DNA of 64,000 bases from Heliocybe sulcata (GCA_004369045.1 ML213503.1:447343-511342); one strand, 5' to 3'. Positions 21,650 to 34,895 are shown, numbered from the stretch's first letter. Numbers and translations: made by a program. Notes: generated by a model from the sequence alone, not told the origin.

Positions 21650-23936
21650 CGTCTCGTAATGATCTCTCCGGAGTGGCACTCTGATTTCTTCGCCTTAATT
21701 TCCGTCGAGCCCTGCCGTACCGCGTATCTCGTATCCGGCCTCGCGGTCGCGTATGTCAAGCTTTAAGGTCGCCGTTGATGCGTGCGGCAGCGGTGGAAGT
21801 AGATCGTGATCAGGTTACGTGCTCGCTTAGATCAATGCACTCGGGAGTCGGGCGCGAGGCGGCTTCGGGTCAATCCAGCAGCGTATCAGTGAAGTCACAG
21901 TAATATTTGACTCTACACTGAGTTGCACCTATTTACACTCCTTGCCCCACCGAGCCCTCCAAATACGATACTTTCGTCCCACTAGTGGATCCCGGATTTG
22001 CTACGCGTACGTACACCGCTACGGAGACGTCCCGGGCCGATGCAAGCGCACCACGAAGCGGACTCCGGAGGACGGAAGCAGATGTGAAGAGAGCGAAGGC
22101 GACGGGACAGGACGGGATCCTTCTGTAAATCTTCCAGCCTCGCAGCCCTTCCCGAATGCAGGAGGGCTAACCCGACTGCACATAGCCTTTGTTCACTGAA
22201 CTTACTTAGCCGCCGACTCATTTCCTGCACGATGCCCTTCATCGATCACACCCGACGGTTTGTGCTTTTATGTATATCATAATGCATAGCATCGTATCGT
22301 GAAGCGCACCAATCCCAAACCATCTAACCTACCATCTAACTAGTAGAAGCAAGCAAGTAGCTAAGAGACCAATACACAATCATAACCGTGCTATCCCTCC
22401 CGCGCAGCGCGAATAAGATTAAGAGCATGAATCAGCGACGTGGACGATGGACGGACAGGGGGGTGGGGAGTCGACGAGGGTAAACGCTGGGCAGAAGGGG
22501 TAGCACATCAAGGCATCACAGGAAGCGACCACTCCATCGCCTATCTTCTTCAGACCGAACCGTCCTACGCATCCCCGCAAGCGGAGACGCACAGCAGACG
22601 GCTACGCATCCTTCGTCTTCTGTCTCCTTCGACTACAACTCCCGTTTCGCACCTTAGCGCGGCACGTCCGTCCTGGGACCAATCAAGCGGCGGTGAGCAA
22701 CAAACGACAACGCGGCGTCGGACTCGGATCTCGGTGCACGGTGGTGGACTGGCCACGGTCGGCAGCGACGAGATGAGCAGACGCGGCGGTCGGATGTCGG
22801 TCGGCCATTCATTCGGTTCTCGGTCAAACTTGCAGCGTAATGGCAGAGTCGGAAGGAATCAATGGAAATCTTGAAAGGCGTCAGATGGACCCGGAGCAGA
22901 AGGCTTCAGTAGTGGATCGCGGAACCATCCTCCGCCAGCACCGCTTCCATAAGAGCAGCCACCGGGGCGACATCGACCCAGTGCGCATCGAAAGCAGGGC
23001 AGCGGGTTCTCGGGAGGGGGAGAGGGGATGAGGGGACATGAGCGATTGAGCGTAACCAGGCGTTCAATTCGTTAAGGGGAGACCAAGAAACCGTCATAAG
23101 TAATCGATAGCAATAAACAATATGCAGAGTGTAGCGTGTCGTGGAGGAGGGCAAGGGGAAAGGCGGATCTGCTAGCTGTGGCAGGGCGACCCGGGAAGGT
23201 CGGGTACGTTCTTCATCAGGCGTGGTTGGATGGACGAGACGTGGCGAGCCAGCCAGTGTATCGGCGCGCCGCCTGTGCAGCGCAGACAGATCGACTCGGG
23301 GCGGCGTTCGCGGACGAGACATCGCGGTGTAAACAATACAGAGCTTGCGTTGCCGTCGGGGAGGCGAGGCGCATAGCGCCTACAAGCACACCCGGACAGG
23401 CGGGCGCAGGGCCCATGCGGTGATTAGATGCAGCGTCTCGAGTCCGCGATCGCGGGACCTTGGGATCCGTCTTGGCGGGCGGAAGTCTCGGCGTAGGTGT
23501 GGGCGTTGGTGTCGTGTAGACAGTGGTGCTCGCTGTCGCGGCGCTCGATGACCACGGGTCAGAGCGGCGGACGAGCTGAGCGGCGGCACGGCCGCGGTGA
23601 AGGTGATGCCTGGAAGAAACGTCGACGCGCGTCACGAACGCGCGCCGTCCGACCTAGCGCTCTGCACAGTCAGCAGCGGAGGAAGGGGGCAGGGGGATCA
23701 TGATGAAAGACGATAGCAAGTAAAGGTAGCAGGGAGGAAAAAATGCGGCGATGATGAAAATGCGGTATTAAGTGAGATATGAAGTCCGTGCTTGTGTTCT
23801 AGTCCGTGTGATGAAATGCGTGCCTGCAAACCTGCTACAGGTGATAATCCAGTCTCGTAAAAATTCATTCGTGCGTGAATGGCGCGCGTTTTCTGATACT
23901 TTTCTGCGCGGGCGACGACGGCTGACCACAGGCGGA
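21650..23936. other. Intergenic region between the TBCA and bHLH genes
   Basis: About 2.3 kb. The proximal part is the TBCA promoter; the distal part should be the 3' UTR of the first bHLH gene. Frames such as 22440-22874 (+) and 22906-23322 (-) lack ATG starts or family signatures. They look like chance openings in GC-rich DNA. Confidence 0.5.
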
Positions 23937-24997
23937 TTAGAAGCCTTGTGGTTGGGGAGCACCGACGGCGGCGACAGCAGCAGCCGCGGCGGCGTGGCGC
24001 TGCTCAGCCGTACCAAGCATCAACGCCTCGTTGACCCTGCGCAAATTGCATGAGTACCGGATTGCAGAGGGGAGGCATCGGGGACACTGACTGTCGTAGC
24101 CTTTGCATCTCGGCCTCGGCCTGTTGCACTCTCGCCGTGAGCTGCTGGTTCGTCATCTCGAGGTACTTGATGTGCGTGGTCGCCCGATCCAGTAAGCAGA
24201 CCTTGCTGGACTTCTGGTTCGAGACCGGCAACGCGTCCTTCAGCCGGCGGTACCCCTCGCGGAGCTCGTCCCGTCTCCTCTGCTCGGACTCGATGCGCTG
24301 GCGGCGAATTTCCTCGCGGCGGTTGGCAATGTTTCTGTGGAAACGAAGCCGTCAACAGAGGCACACAGGAAGACGACAATGGCCACTCACGCATCAGCGT
24401 CCTTGGAGTTGATGGAGGGGACAAAGTCGCCGTCGTCCTCGTCGTCCGACCCGAACTCGTCAACCTTGGTGTTGCGCCGCTTGCGCGGACTCGCGCGCGT
24501 CTGGGGCAGCGCGCCACCGAGGGGGTTGTAGCGATGCGAGCGGGGCACAGCTGCGAGCGACGCCGAGGATGAAGGAGAGTGCGTGCCAGAGCCGCGGCTG
24601 TTGCGCCTGCCGGTGGTCATCCCGTCCGAAGACAGCTCGCCCGCGCTCATGTTCGAGAGCGCGGCGGGGTAGATGCTCGCGCTGTCCGAGGGCGTGAAAG
24701 GCCGGCCCGGCGACGGGGTGGTGTACGTGCCCGACGAGTACGGGTACTCGCCCATCGTGCTCGCGAGGTTCAGACCCGAGAAGCCCATGCGCGGGGACGC
24801 GGCTAACATAAAGAGTGAGCATGATGCCAGTGGCGGAGGTGAATGCACTTACGGTTCTGTCCCGGCATGTTGAAGGGGGAGCTGGGGTACTGGATGTACT
24901 CGAGGCCTGCGAGAGGGTCGTAGGTGAAGTTGCTGGTGGCGTCCATGAAGGCGGGGGACTTTGGGTGCTCGAGGACGTGTTCGAGGTGGGCTTCCAT
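23937..24997 (-). CDS. bHLH transcription factor, paralogue 1
   Basis: Four exons (24853-24997, 24391-24802, 24092-24334, 23937-24036) give 299 aa. The first 190 residues are Ser/Pro/Gly-rich. An acidic patch (DEFGSDDEDDGD) comes just before the bHLH. The basic region and helix 1 are RRQRIESEQRRRDELREGY, the loop is DALPVSNQKSSKV, and helix 2 is LLDRATTHIKYLE, which runs into a short leucine-zipper-like helix (LTARVQQAEAEMQRLR). The Glu that contacts E-box CA is kept, while the His five residues into the classical basic region is Arg. It should act as a nuclear dimeric DNA-binding protein. The C-terminus is Ala-rich. The gene at 31423-32547 shares the same bHLH, so the two may form heterodimers. 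Target genes are unknown. Confidence 0.92.
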
Positions 24998-26308
24998 TGC
25001 GATGACAGGCGTAGAGTGTGCCGAGGTAAGATCAGAAAGGGCGTGCAGAGAAAGTAATACAGAGATGCGAGCAATAAAAACGAGACTGAATACAGCAGAT
25101 GCCTGTTAAGAAGCGGGTTAGTTACGTTGTTGACAAGAGTGGGTATAAGGAAGCGCACAAGACAACAAAGTTGCGACAATAAAACAAGAACGAGAAGGGA
25201 CAAAAAGCGGTATCTCGCCGCTGTGAGACGTCGGGTGGGAGGGGCGGAGGGGGATGAGGGAGGCCTGCAGGCCGGGCGGACTAAATAGAGGAAAGCTGAA
25301 GCTGCTGCCTCGTGCCGTGCCTGTTCGACCTCCGAATGCGCGTCTGCCTCCGTTCCCTTCCTCTTTCTCCAAATGAACCGGCCATCTGATTTGTCCTCTG
25401 CGCCATTCACACAGAAATATCAATCCGGAAGGTTGGGCCCTGTGCGGCGGCGCCGTTCTAACCTCATCCTCCGCTTCGAGTTCTGGCGACCACTTTTCCG
25501 TCAGAGGATGCCTCGGAAATGACGCCTCTCCATATCGCAGCCCTGCAATGGAAGATTTGTCTCCGAGCGTATTTGCTGCGCCTTTCCAGAAGATGTACTC
25601 TACCAGCTCTCTTCTTACCTACACTGTCGCCCAAGGTATCCTCCGCCCCGGTCGCCGGTATCGATTGGCTAGAATTCCCATATCCGACCCTCTCTCATCA
25701 AGATCCGAGTCTCTTACGTTGTCCTATAATCCTAATTATCGCCCGGGTTTGTCCTTAACAGTTTCTTCCTCATATCCCACCGAGGCCCATGCGCCGCACA
25801 ACGTTGCTTTCATAAAACCTCCTTGTCCTTCTTAATGTCATCATTTTCTCCCAAGCCGCCCCGATTCCAAACCGCAGCAAGGTTCCGCATACTCGGCTCT
25901 TCTTCCTTGCATACCAAACTTGTCAACCGTCATTCGGCCAGTCCTGCTTACAGTCCGCGCCCAAGGCAGTGTCCATCAAAATGATGCTCAGCATACCAGG
26001 GCCCAAGCTGCCTCGAGCCAGAGTCCGTGACTGAGTACTGATCCACGTTAGCTGTCCGGGTAACGGAGCATGTGAAATGTAGCCAATAGGTATCACAAAT
26101 AGTTGTCTCGAAAAGTAATCAAGCACGCAAACAGACGTAAGCTCGTGTCGTAAAGTCATCATGGGTCGTAACGTATGTAGTAGCCTAAGAGCAACGAAAG
26201 TTCAGGGCGAAACCAAGATAAATAAAATGGAGAGGTCAGCGGGATCCGGTCAATGGATTACGCGCAAGCCCGTCTTGTCCGACAAATGTTTACACTTGTG
26301 GGGCCCGG
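24998..26308. other. Promoter region of bHLH paralogue 1
   Basis: About 1.3 kb upstream of the first bHLH start, ending at the stop of the next minus-strand gene. It is long for this compact region, which suggests a long 5' UTR or many control sites. I see no gene in it. Confidence 0.5.
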
Positions 26309-27376
26309 TTACGCCTTGTAGTATCCTGAGGGTGCAGGGTTGTGAGGATCAATCCCAAAAGTCAAAGTTGCATAACCACCGCAGCGTGCTGCTTACCTCC
26401 GTAGAACGGACCCTGCATCCCAGAGTAATGCTCAAGACGTTTCTCAAAGCGCCAGACCATGAAGAACATGTACATCTATCGCAGACAAAACTTTAGTCAC
26501 ATTTGCAACAGAGTTGGGCAAGCGTTACTTACCTGGCACGCTAGATCAATGAGCAGGCCAAAGATAAACGCATAATTAAGGCTCGTAAAGCCGGAGGTGC
26601 AGAACGCGGCCGGAAAGGAGGCCGTGCTGCTCGCATACTCTGCGTTGTCGGTCCAAACTTGGCCCCCATTGGCGCACTCCCACTGAATCTTGTCCTTCCT
26701 GCGGAGCCGATAACTATCAGCCACAGAACAGATGAATTCCGGAAGAGGGGACTTTACTCACCCCCGGTTGAGTTCCACGATCATCAGGATCGCGCGAATG
26801 GCGCAGATCACTATAATGAAGGGCCAGAGGAATTTCACGACGCGTGTCCAGATGTACGATCGCTGGAGAAGGAGGGGAAGTAACAAAGTTAGCTTCGGGT
26901 AGAGGGTACTTCTAGTGGCTCCGAGTGTGACTGACGTTGGAGAGGGCCAGAATAGAGATGACGGCTACCGCAGTCACACCAATTCCGATTCCACCGTAGA
27001 TCTGCCTATTCCAGTGTCAGAGCCCGTCTATTGACGTTCGACCGCTGAAAATGCGTACCACTCCGGGTATTCAAAGAATAGATACTGGCCGTCCAGGAGC
27101 AAGAACAGACCACCTGCTATACTGTAGACCTACAATGTCCTCGTAAACAACAGTCTAGTAACGATAAAGCCGGATCACTCACCGCGATGAACACACTCCA
27201 GGCGATGGCGCCCCCTCGCTGAATTTTCCGACATTAATGATTCTGACGCCATGCCTTGGAATTTCATAGACATACAAGAGGCAAGACGAGGAGACAGTTA
27301 TCACACCTATATCCCAAACCATTCAGTCAGCCGCTGCTGCGTCGGATACACTGGCTACGATCATCACGCACCACAT
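26309..27376 (-). CDS. Small four-TM membrane protein of a basidiomycete family, nine exons
   Basis: Nine exons (27372-27376, 27276-27306, 27183-27218, 27059-27129, 26936-27005, 26762-26862, 26533-26698, 26397-26475, 26309-26325) with canonical GT-AG introns join in frame to 191 aa. It starts MWCDNCLLVLPLRGGAIAW. Hydrophobic segments are AIAWSVFIAVYSIAGGLFLL, IGIGVTAVAVISILAL, FLWPFIIVICAIRAILMIV and YAFIFGLLIDLACQMYMFFM. A Cys-containing loop (WECANGG ... FCTSGF) lies between the last two, and the protein ends EHYSGMQGPFYGGYYKA. I recognise the pattern (N-terminal CDxC-LPLRGG, C-terminal HYSG...GGYY) from conserved, uncharacterised basidiomycete membrane proteins. The function is unknown. 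The extreme exon splitting means gene finders may miss it. Confidence 0.85.
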
Positions 27377-30300
27377 CGTGTTCGTAAGATCGTGAAGAGA
27401 CGGAGTCGCGGAAAGACAGGAGTTAAATAAACGTAAAGAACAGAGCTCCGATGAAGAGGGTTTGTTGCTTATACAATTAAGAGGGAATATACACTGTCTT
27501 GACGCTGTTCCGGCTCGAGCACCACGACGGAGGGGAGCGCTATCGTGCAGCGATGGTGGGACGCTGGGAGCTGGGCTGGGAACGTGCGCCTCCGTCCAAG
27601 TGACCAGAAGGCTTGTGACCGTGACACCGCCACCCGATGCTCGCCCGACGTGTTGCCACTTCAAAAGTCTTTCTTCCACAACTCTTGCAAGTCTCGGCAG
27701 TACCTGCTTCGCTTCCTGTCGATGTTTGAGGCTGCACATGACGACGAGGAAAAGTCTCTGAATCCCGGGGAATATTCCGCTCACACGAACTCCGGAGCCC
27801 TTTGTCATGTTCGGAGAATCTGAACCCAATCGTCCTGAAACTTTCCAAATCCCAGTCTTTCGTGCTATTCATGACAGTCGGTGTGGTATGTTCTCCGAAA
27901 GCTCTCCAGTGCTTCAAAGTATACCAGACGGCAGACCGACAAACAGGAATACTACCCATCTAGCTCCCGCTAGCGCTATGGATCCGCTCTGGATTGCCAA
28001 TATCGATCGTCCCGGTGGAGGCTCGCGGAAAACGAAATCTCGGGGTTCTCTGCTTCGCCGTAGCTCACGACGTGAAGTGATACGAACAGGCCTACGGAGA
28101 TACGCTGATGGTGCCCGATACAAGATTGGTGGTTAGCCTTCGCTGACATCTTCGTGGGGCGTGCACTGTCGTTTTCAGGAGCTCAGTTCCCGCGGCGCTG
28201 GCTGGGACGCCTCGCCCGACTTAAACTTTCCTGTTCTGAGGATCTGCAGTTGTCCCACAGATACAGATCCTATGCATCTCTGCTTGGCTCCTGCTTCTGC
28301 GTCAGGGCTAACCAGCTATTGGAACTTACCTGTTGCTTATGAAATTCTATGCTAATTCTGTGGGACCTGGATCCGCTGCGAAATGCGTGTTATAGAAGCT
28401 CCGAGCCCAGATCTCGCCGCGCATTGCCCGTGTTCTCTTTCGAAAGCCACTACTCTGTCACCTTACCATCATCCTTTCCTATGTGGCCCATGTCCTCTCC
28501 GTCTTCTTTCATTGTCCCGCGACATTCACCAAAGCGCTCCCCTCGATATTGATCATCCGAGCCTTACCCGGTCAAGTAGTGTCACCTGGGTCCATTTTTG
28601 CCCTTTCTATCCCCACCTCCTTCATCTACCACTCTATCGGATCTGAAGTTGCCTCGTGTAAGTCGTCCCGCGTCTAGACTCACCGGACAGGCGCTGAGTA
28701 TGAAACCCAAAACTATTGTGGACATCGGAAGCATCGTTCTCCTCCGAAGCCGACAGCAAAGTCTTCCAGGTGGCCTTCGCATCCCGGCGTTGATATGCGA
28801 TATTTCTGTCCTGGTGTCTCTCTAATCAAGCCATAAGGAGCTTGGATTGCCGGTATCTCACTGCGTTCATTGATTTCTGAAATTTTCTTGCATTCGGCTT
28901 TGTGAAGATGTACTATGTCCAACGCTCTGAGCGTCGGTCCGGGCAAGCCTGGTGCTATGTCCGACGTGCTGGCCACAGGGGTTTGTCCATGGAAAGAGAT
29001 CACGGGACAGGTCGATTCCGTATAGCTTCGCGCACTGTATGGACCCGAACCTGTGCGATCAGTATACGCCTGCTCCCCGGTGCGCTGTCGGACTCGTGTC
29101 GATCGTCACATTCTTGGTCACTTGGTCTCCTTCATGCGCAATGTTCGGGGCCGGGGGTTCGCGGTATGTCTTGGAACTAAATATGACGGTCGGATCGTCC
29201 GGGGCGATCGGGTTAGGGCTTTCCTAGGGCGGAACTGGGTACGTATACCGGCAAATGTGAACATGTATTCTGGAATGGCACGGCGTTTCGTATCGCAGGA
29301 CGGAGAAGGGAAAATATGAGGAATGTGAAGAAACCGTCAACGAACGGTCTCCGTCGCATCTCGTAAGGCGGGATTCTGCGTCTTGGCTCAATAGTTCAAT
29401 GTTGACGGGACCCTGGCGTTTGGAGGTAATATCCTATTCAAACTTTATCACAGGCCCGAGCGCGATCTTGCCTACTTCAACTCCTTTGCGGATCCACCTG
29501 CTTACTGGGAATGTTACTGAGGCAACAACGACTTGCATAGTGTAAGCCCTGTGACTTGACTGGTCGGCCCTCTAGTCTTGGCCTGGGGTAAAGAGAATCT
29601 CGTTGTATCGCATCTCCCGGATTCTCTCTCCGTGTTCTCCGTCAGCAGGCAGCAGCGGGAACGCAGCAGTGACTCTGACACCTACACCGAGTCACTCGGT
29701 CACTGTAGTCGGGCATTATACCAGAGATACATGGTGTACGGCCGAGGAGACATCCAAGGTTAGCGCCAGCAAGACCCGCTATCCCTGTCTAGTCTTTGGT
29801 ACCTCTGATGCTTGAATCTCGTGGCCGACTCTCCCTCTTCGATGGACAGAACACGCCCCTCCACGTTTCTTGAAGGTAGAGGGCAATGCTTCCGGTTCGA
29901 GCCTAGAGCAATGTCGGTAGATGCCAGCCTCTATCTGTAGTTCCATTAGCAAGCATATATCCCTTATCCCCTCAGCGACTTTGCTTCTCTGGGATCGTCC
30001 ATGTGTACGAGCTCGTGTTTGCCCACGAGGAGTGGCAATATTCAATGGCTGTGCTGAGCTGATCTATTAGATACACGCGTCCGCCCTCAATCGATAGCAT
30101 TCTTAGCTTCCGCCGGAAGTCAGCGCTATGTAGTCAGCGCGCGGCACATGTACAAAGCTGCATCTTAACTATAGAGGACTCGTCAAGTCAGCAATATCCC
30201 ATCGCCTCCTCTGCACCTTGTTGCGCTCTGCGTGAAGTGACCGTCTGCTCCCAGAGCGCCCATGTAACCTAACAAGTCAAAAGTATATTGGAATACATGT

Positions 30301-31422
30301 TGATGGAACGATACAATCATGGAATTGCCTGGCTGAGCACAACACTAATTCTACTCTAGCTACTTGATATAATGTGTACAGAATGTCTGCATATCGTCGC
30401 GAACAAGTCGCCAAAAGGACAACGGAGACCACTTCCTTCCCAGCTGCCCGGCACCCGACGACAAGAGACCATGCTTCGCCGAGGTCCCCGTATTTCATCA
30501 AGAAAAAGGTTATGTGAGGCTGCTGAGAGAACCGGCTTGTCGAAAACCGGGGGCAAATGACGGATGTCGGGAAGGCGGGGTACCCGGACCCCTCCTTTCC
30601 AAAGGGAGAGCAGCATCCGTCATCTCCATTGTCATGAAGTCGATTGTTCGCGGGAGTTCATAGCATGATTCGTGGATAAGTAGTCCGTGTCAGTCGTGTG
30701 GATCGTCGTCCTTCGTCGTAAATATAGTACAGGTTGCATTTGTCCTCTGTCGGCGCCTTATATCCGCTTGATAGGGAGATGTCGGTGCGATGAGAAGGAG
30801 ATGAAGCAATTGGAAGAAGATGGGAAGCGATAGGCCGGAGAGAGGTGGACGGGATGGAAAGGGAGGTAGGTGGCATCGCGGGAAGGGATGCAGGCCTTGT
30901 TGTCATCTGGGAAAGCAACTGGAAAGGAGGTAGAAGAACCGGCGAGAAGGAGTAGCGGTAGTCCTAGCGAGCAAACTCGCATACGCATGACTGCACCGAA
31001 AAATATTTCTCGGGAGTCGACGCGTAATTCGAGCCCGACACCGTGCCAGGACACGCTTCTATGGGAGCCAGCCTACGACGTCGAGTCGTAGGAATCTCGT
31101 CTAGCCTTGCAACGGTCGATGGCAACACAAGTCTTCCGACAGGAACGCAACGTGCACCAGCACGGCATCCCACGTCGCAGACCTGCAAATTGCGCTTCGA
31201 CTCGTCCTTTCGAGTGTACCCAGTCCACAGCAGTTTACGGCCTTGTCCAAGGAAGAATTCGGGAAACCGGAGAGAGAGGCGTGAGGGAGACAAAACAAGG
31301 GAAGCCGGAGGAGGGACAAGGAAACAATGGTGATGCAAACAATAGCAATATGGCACAGGCGGAATGGGATATAGAATAGTCCATGAATAACGAGAAATCA
31401 ATTTCAAGACTTTGGGCGGCGG
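27377..31422. other. 4-kb gene-poor region between the membrane protein gene and bHLH paralogue 2
   Basis: I find no protein family signature, terminal repeat or RNA gene here. Open frames are short and overlap on both strands. It should contain the promoter of the membrane-protein gene and the 3' UTR of the second bHLH gene; the middle is unexplained. Confidence 0.5.
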
Positions 31423-32547
31423 TTAGAGGCCCTTTTCGGACCCATCCGACTCCTCTTCGGGGGGCGTGCGCGCACCAATGTGGGCGAGAGAGTGGGCGGG
31501 CGGAGCGCCGTCGGGCGGAGGGGACAGAGGCCTAGTGTCCATTGGCGTTCCCACCATAGCCTGACCGGGAGAAGGGGTGTCCGTTGCTCCGCTGAGCGAA
31601 ATCTTCTCGTTCAGGACTCGCAACCTACGAATTTCCTGCTCCATCGTGCCCACACGGCCTTGGAGCTCGCGATTCTGCTGCTCCAGCAGAGTGATATAGT
31701 TAGTGGCTAATCACAGACAGTAGGCCTTAGTTAAAGTTGTGTTCCTATTAGCGGAGTACGGACGCACCTCGTTCGAGCAGAGAAACCTTGCTGCTCTTCT
31801 GGTTTGACACCGGAAGGACGTCTTTGAGCTTCGCGTAGCCGTCTCGGAGTTCATCACGTCTCCTCTGCTCGGCCTCTATCCTCTGTCTACGGGTAGCCTC
31901 CTTCCTAGAGCTGGCTAGAGTCTCGGCAATGGACGGGCCCATAATGTCGTCGTCTGAAATTGAATGTCCGCGGCTCCGTCGGCCAGATGACGTAGAAGGA
32001 GAGGGCGTCGGGTTGTGGTACCGCAACGGTTGGCGATGGACGAGGCTATTGGAGCGAGAGTGGCTGGGCGAACCCGTACCGCTGCTGTTCCTTGACATGT
32101 AAATCCCCTCCCCAGATGTATCGGAGCCAGAAATGGGAGGAGACAACGGATCATACATGTCGGGCGACTGCGGGGGAGGAGACGAGGAAAGCGGCATGTT
32201 CATTGCTGGCTGTGGCGGTGAATTATACACGGGGCCAGGATATTGCCCTTGAGGCATGAGGTTCATCTGGCGAAATTGCTGCATACTCTGCAGGTCTTGC
32301 GCGGAGAGATGGCCTATTGACATATTAAACAGGTAATAATCATACAACACGAGGTCAGACAAGAGACACGAGTCAGAAATTCTCGACACCCACGAGGAGG
32401 CGGGCCAGGATGCACGACTTGATATTGAGGCATCGGTTGCCCATATCCAATGTTATAATGCGCTTCTTCATCTGGGTAGAACGGGTAGGGCGGCGCAAGG
32501 CCATGATTGTGTTCGTCCGTCATGGGCTGGTGGTGCTGCTGATCCAT
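31423..32547 (-). CDS. bHLH transcription factor, paralogue 2
   Basis: Three exons (32394-32547, 31768-32313, 31423-31706) give 327 aa. The first intron uses a GTGGGT donor, needed to keep the frame. The N-terminal half is rich in Pro, Gln, Tyr and Ser (LSAQDLQSMQQFRQ; SSSPPPQSPDMYDPLSPP). The bHLH is TRRQRIEAEQRRRDELRDGY, loop DVLPVSNQKSSKV, helix 2 LLERATNYITLLEQQNRELQ, followed by a heptad-like coiled coil. The C-terminus is Pro/acidic (LSPPPDGAPPA; EEESDGSEKGL). The bHLH closely matches paralogue 1 (the SNQKSSKV loop is identical), while the rest has diverged. It is expected to be a nuclear DNA-binding regulator. Partners and targets are unknown. Confidence 0.92.
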
Positions 32548-34895
32548 GATTGTGTGTCGTTACTGGTTCGTGTCGCAAGAGCGTGTATAAGAGGCCGGTA
32601 CAAAACAAATGACTGAAAGAAAGAAAAAGGGAAGGTAAAGAGGAGAAACAATGCGTAGAGTGTTCAAGAACGGCGAATCCTAGAGACAGAGGATCGGAAC
32701 CTAAATCCTCCCATTCCTCTCGCATAACCGTCTCAACTACCTTTCCCACGCGCACAAAAGCGCCGACAGAATCCTTGTCTGGCCTCTCCGACGCCTTCAG
32801 CCGCATCTGTTCCTTGTTCTTTGCCTATCTATGCATTGTATAGCGCCTCGACAATGTCTCTATGGCCTCCGATTTCATCTCAACAATTTCCTGCAATTAT
32901 GGCCATTATTCGCCCTCATCAGTTGGTGGCGGCAGGGCAGGGGGTTTACTATGCCCGGTATACCCATCGGAGTTACCTCTATCGGCAGAACCGACAGCCG
33001 AAAAATGCTGAACATCGGGGGGCATCCGTAACAAGTCGCTGGAAGACATTCCATCCCTGCGACATTAGTCCGGCGAGAACGGGGTACGGAAGGGTACAGG
33101 GACATGACCATGTATTGACGCCGGGTTCCTCACCACGTAACGCAATCTTGTTCCTACTCTCCACGATACAAAGACATAGATGCCACATTCGGACATTGTC
33201 GTCTGTGAGCTCACCTCTGTATTCGACAGGATCGAGAACTGTATTTCCGTGACCTTGATAAAACAAGGGCCTTCCAGCAGAACGAGTTTATCGTAAGATC
33301 GCAGGTACGTTGTCCAATAGCAAGACGCTCGAGGGACGCTGACTGACTTGTAGGTCCACTTGGTATAACCACCGCTGATCTGATAACAGACTGCGATGGG
33401 TAATAGGCGCCCGGTATATTGGGTCTGAATACCATCTAATACGCGAGATTCAGCATGCAAGCTAACGCCAACGCTAAATAAATGAAATTACAATCTACGG
33501 CCCCTTCCTAAAAGGCAGTCTCCCCGTCTACGAGCCAGAGAGAAGATCGCAGCTGGGGAGCTCCTTTCCAAATGATGTCAAATGGATGCGCCAGCATCGG
33601 CAAAATCGCCCCGGCACGCAGAGAGAGAAGACACCTCAGTCCCGTGAGCGCCGAATGAAGGGTGATACAGCCGATAGCGCCGTGCTAGGCCATAACAAAA
33701 CGATGGAGGTCAGCGGAAGGAGGTCAGTTCTGATAGGTCCCGTCGGATCCGGAACGAAAGCAGGATCAAGCGATTATCCTTCTCCGAAAAGTTGATTTCG
33801 CAGTCATGACCGACGCACGCATCTTCCTGGCGTGCGGAGGCTCGGCCAGAGAGGACCATCCTCCAGTATTCGGGATGCAATATAGAGGGCCGAGGTCTCA
33901 AGCTTCAAGGGGCAGGGGCAGGGGAAGCGTGAACGGCAAGCAAGGGGGACCAGAGCCGTTGAGAAGACTCAGACATCCTAACAACGTCGGTGATTCAGCA
34001 ACATCCTGCGATGAGTCGGTCGGTGGAACGCATGTGTTACAATTCCAGCTAGCCTGGGCGTTCAGTATTGCAGCCGCAAGCAAATACCGTTCATCTAACA
34101 GCGGTCAGTTAGGAGTACTGATCCCTTTCCTTAGGTCGTCGACTATAGAGAAGCTTCCGCGAAACATAAGACTCAATAGAGGCCCTTTAGATTTCTGCAC
34201 ATACGCTCACCGTACAACCCCAGGAAGCCCGGTCGCTCAGCAGCCAGTGAACCGCTCAGCGCTCAACCTCCGATAAAGTCCCGCGGTATTGAATGGATCC
34301 TTTTTCTGTTGGATTTCTTGGCATACCGAATATGAATCATGCCAGGCGACATGATGCCCCTCGGCCAGTTCTATGCCAACGTCCTTTCTCGCTCTGCAGC
34401 CATGGACGCACAGGTAAAAAAACGAGGAACACGCATAACCATGTCAGGATGGCCTGACGGAATGCGCAGCATGAAGTCAAGGAACGAGCTATACATCTCC
34501 GGCGACGGCGACATTCACAGGTAATAAAGGCTACCAGCAGGCTCTGAGCAAGTGATATCAGAAAACCGCAGCAGGCTGCTCAAGCGATTCGCATTTTATG
34601 ACCGTGGGCGCTAAATAGCCTAATCGAGCTGTGCGACGATGTGACTGACGAGCCAGGCACGGCGGACCAGGGCTTCCTGCAGAATAACCCAAGAAGCACC
34701 TAACCATAAGCGAGGCAAATGCCGACCGACGGCGGCACTTCTGATGAGTTCCGCCACCGCTAATGCCGAGCTGTATCCCAGCCACAAGTGCGCTCGCTTA
34801 CCCTTGGGCTTTAGCTGTGACCATTTGTACGTTCTGCTCCGGCTTTCTTGTCTCTCTCCTCTCATCTTCTACCTAATTATCACCCAGGACTAGCC
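32548..34895. other. Intergenic region between bHLH paralogue 2 and the BBE-type oxidase
   Basis: About 2.3 kb between two divergent starts. Open frames at 32821-33252 (+), 33065-33460 (-) and 33806-34276 (+) show no domain and I do not call them genes. The last 40 bases are CT-rich, as expected for the oxidase core promoter. Confidence 0.5.

Noticed and set aside
22440-23635. Series of frames of 60-145 codons on both strands downstream of bHLH paralogue 1
   Set aside because: Low-complexity Arg/Ser/Pro composition, no ATG for the longest plus frame and no splice model; better explained as 3' UTR and spacer.
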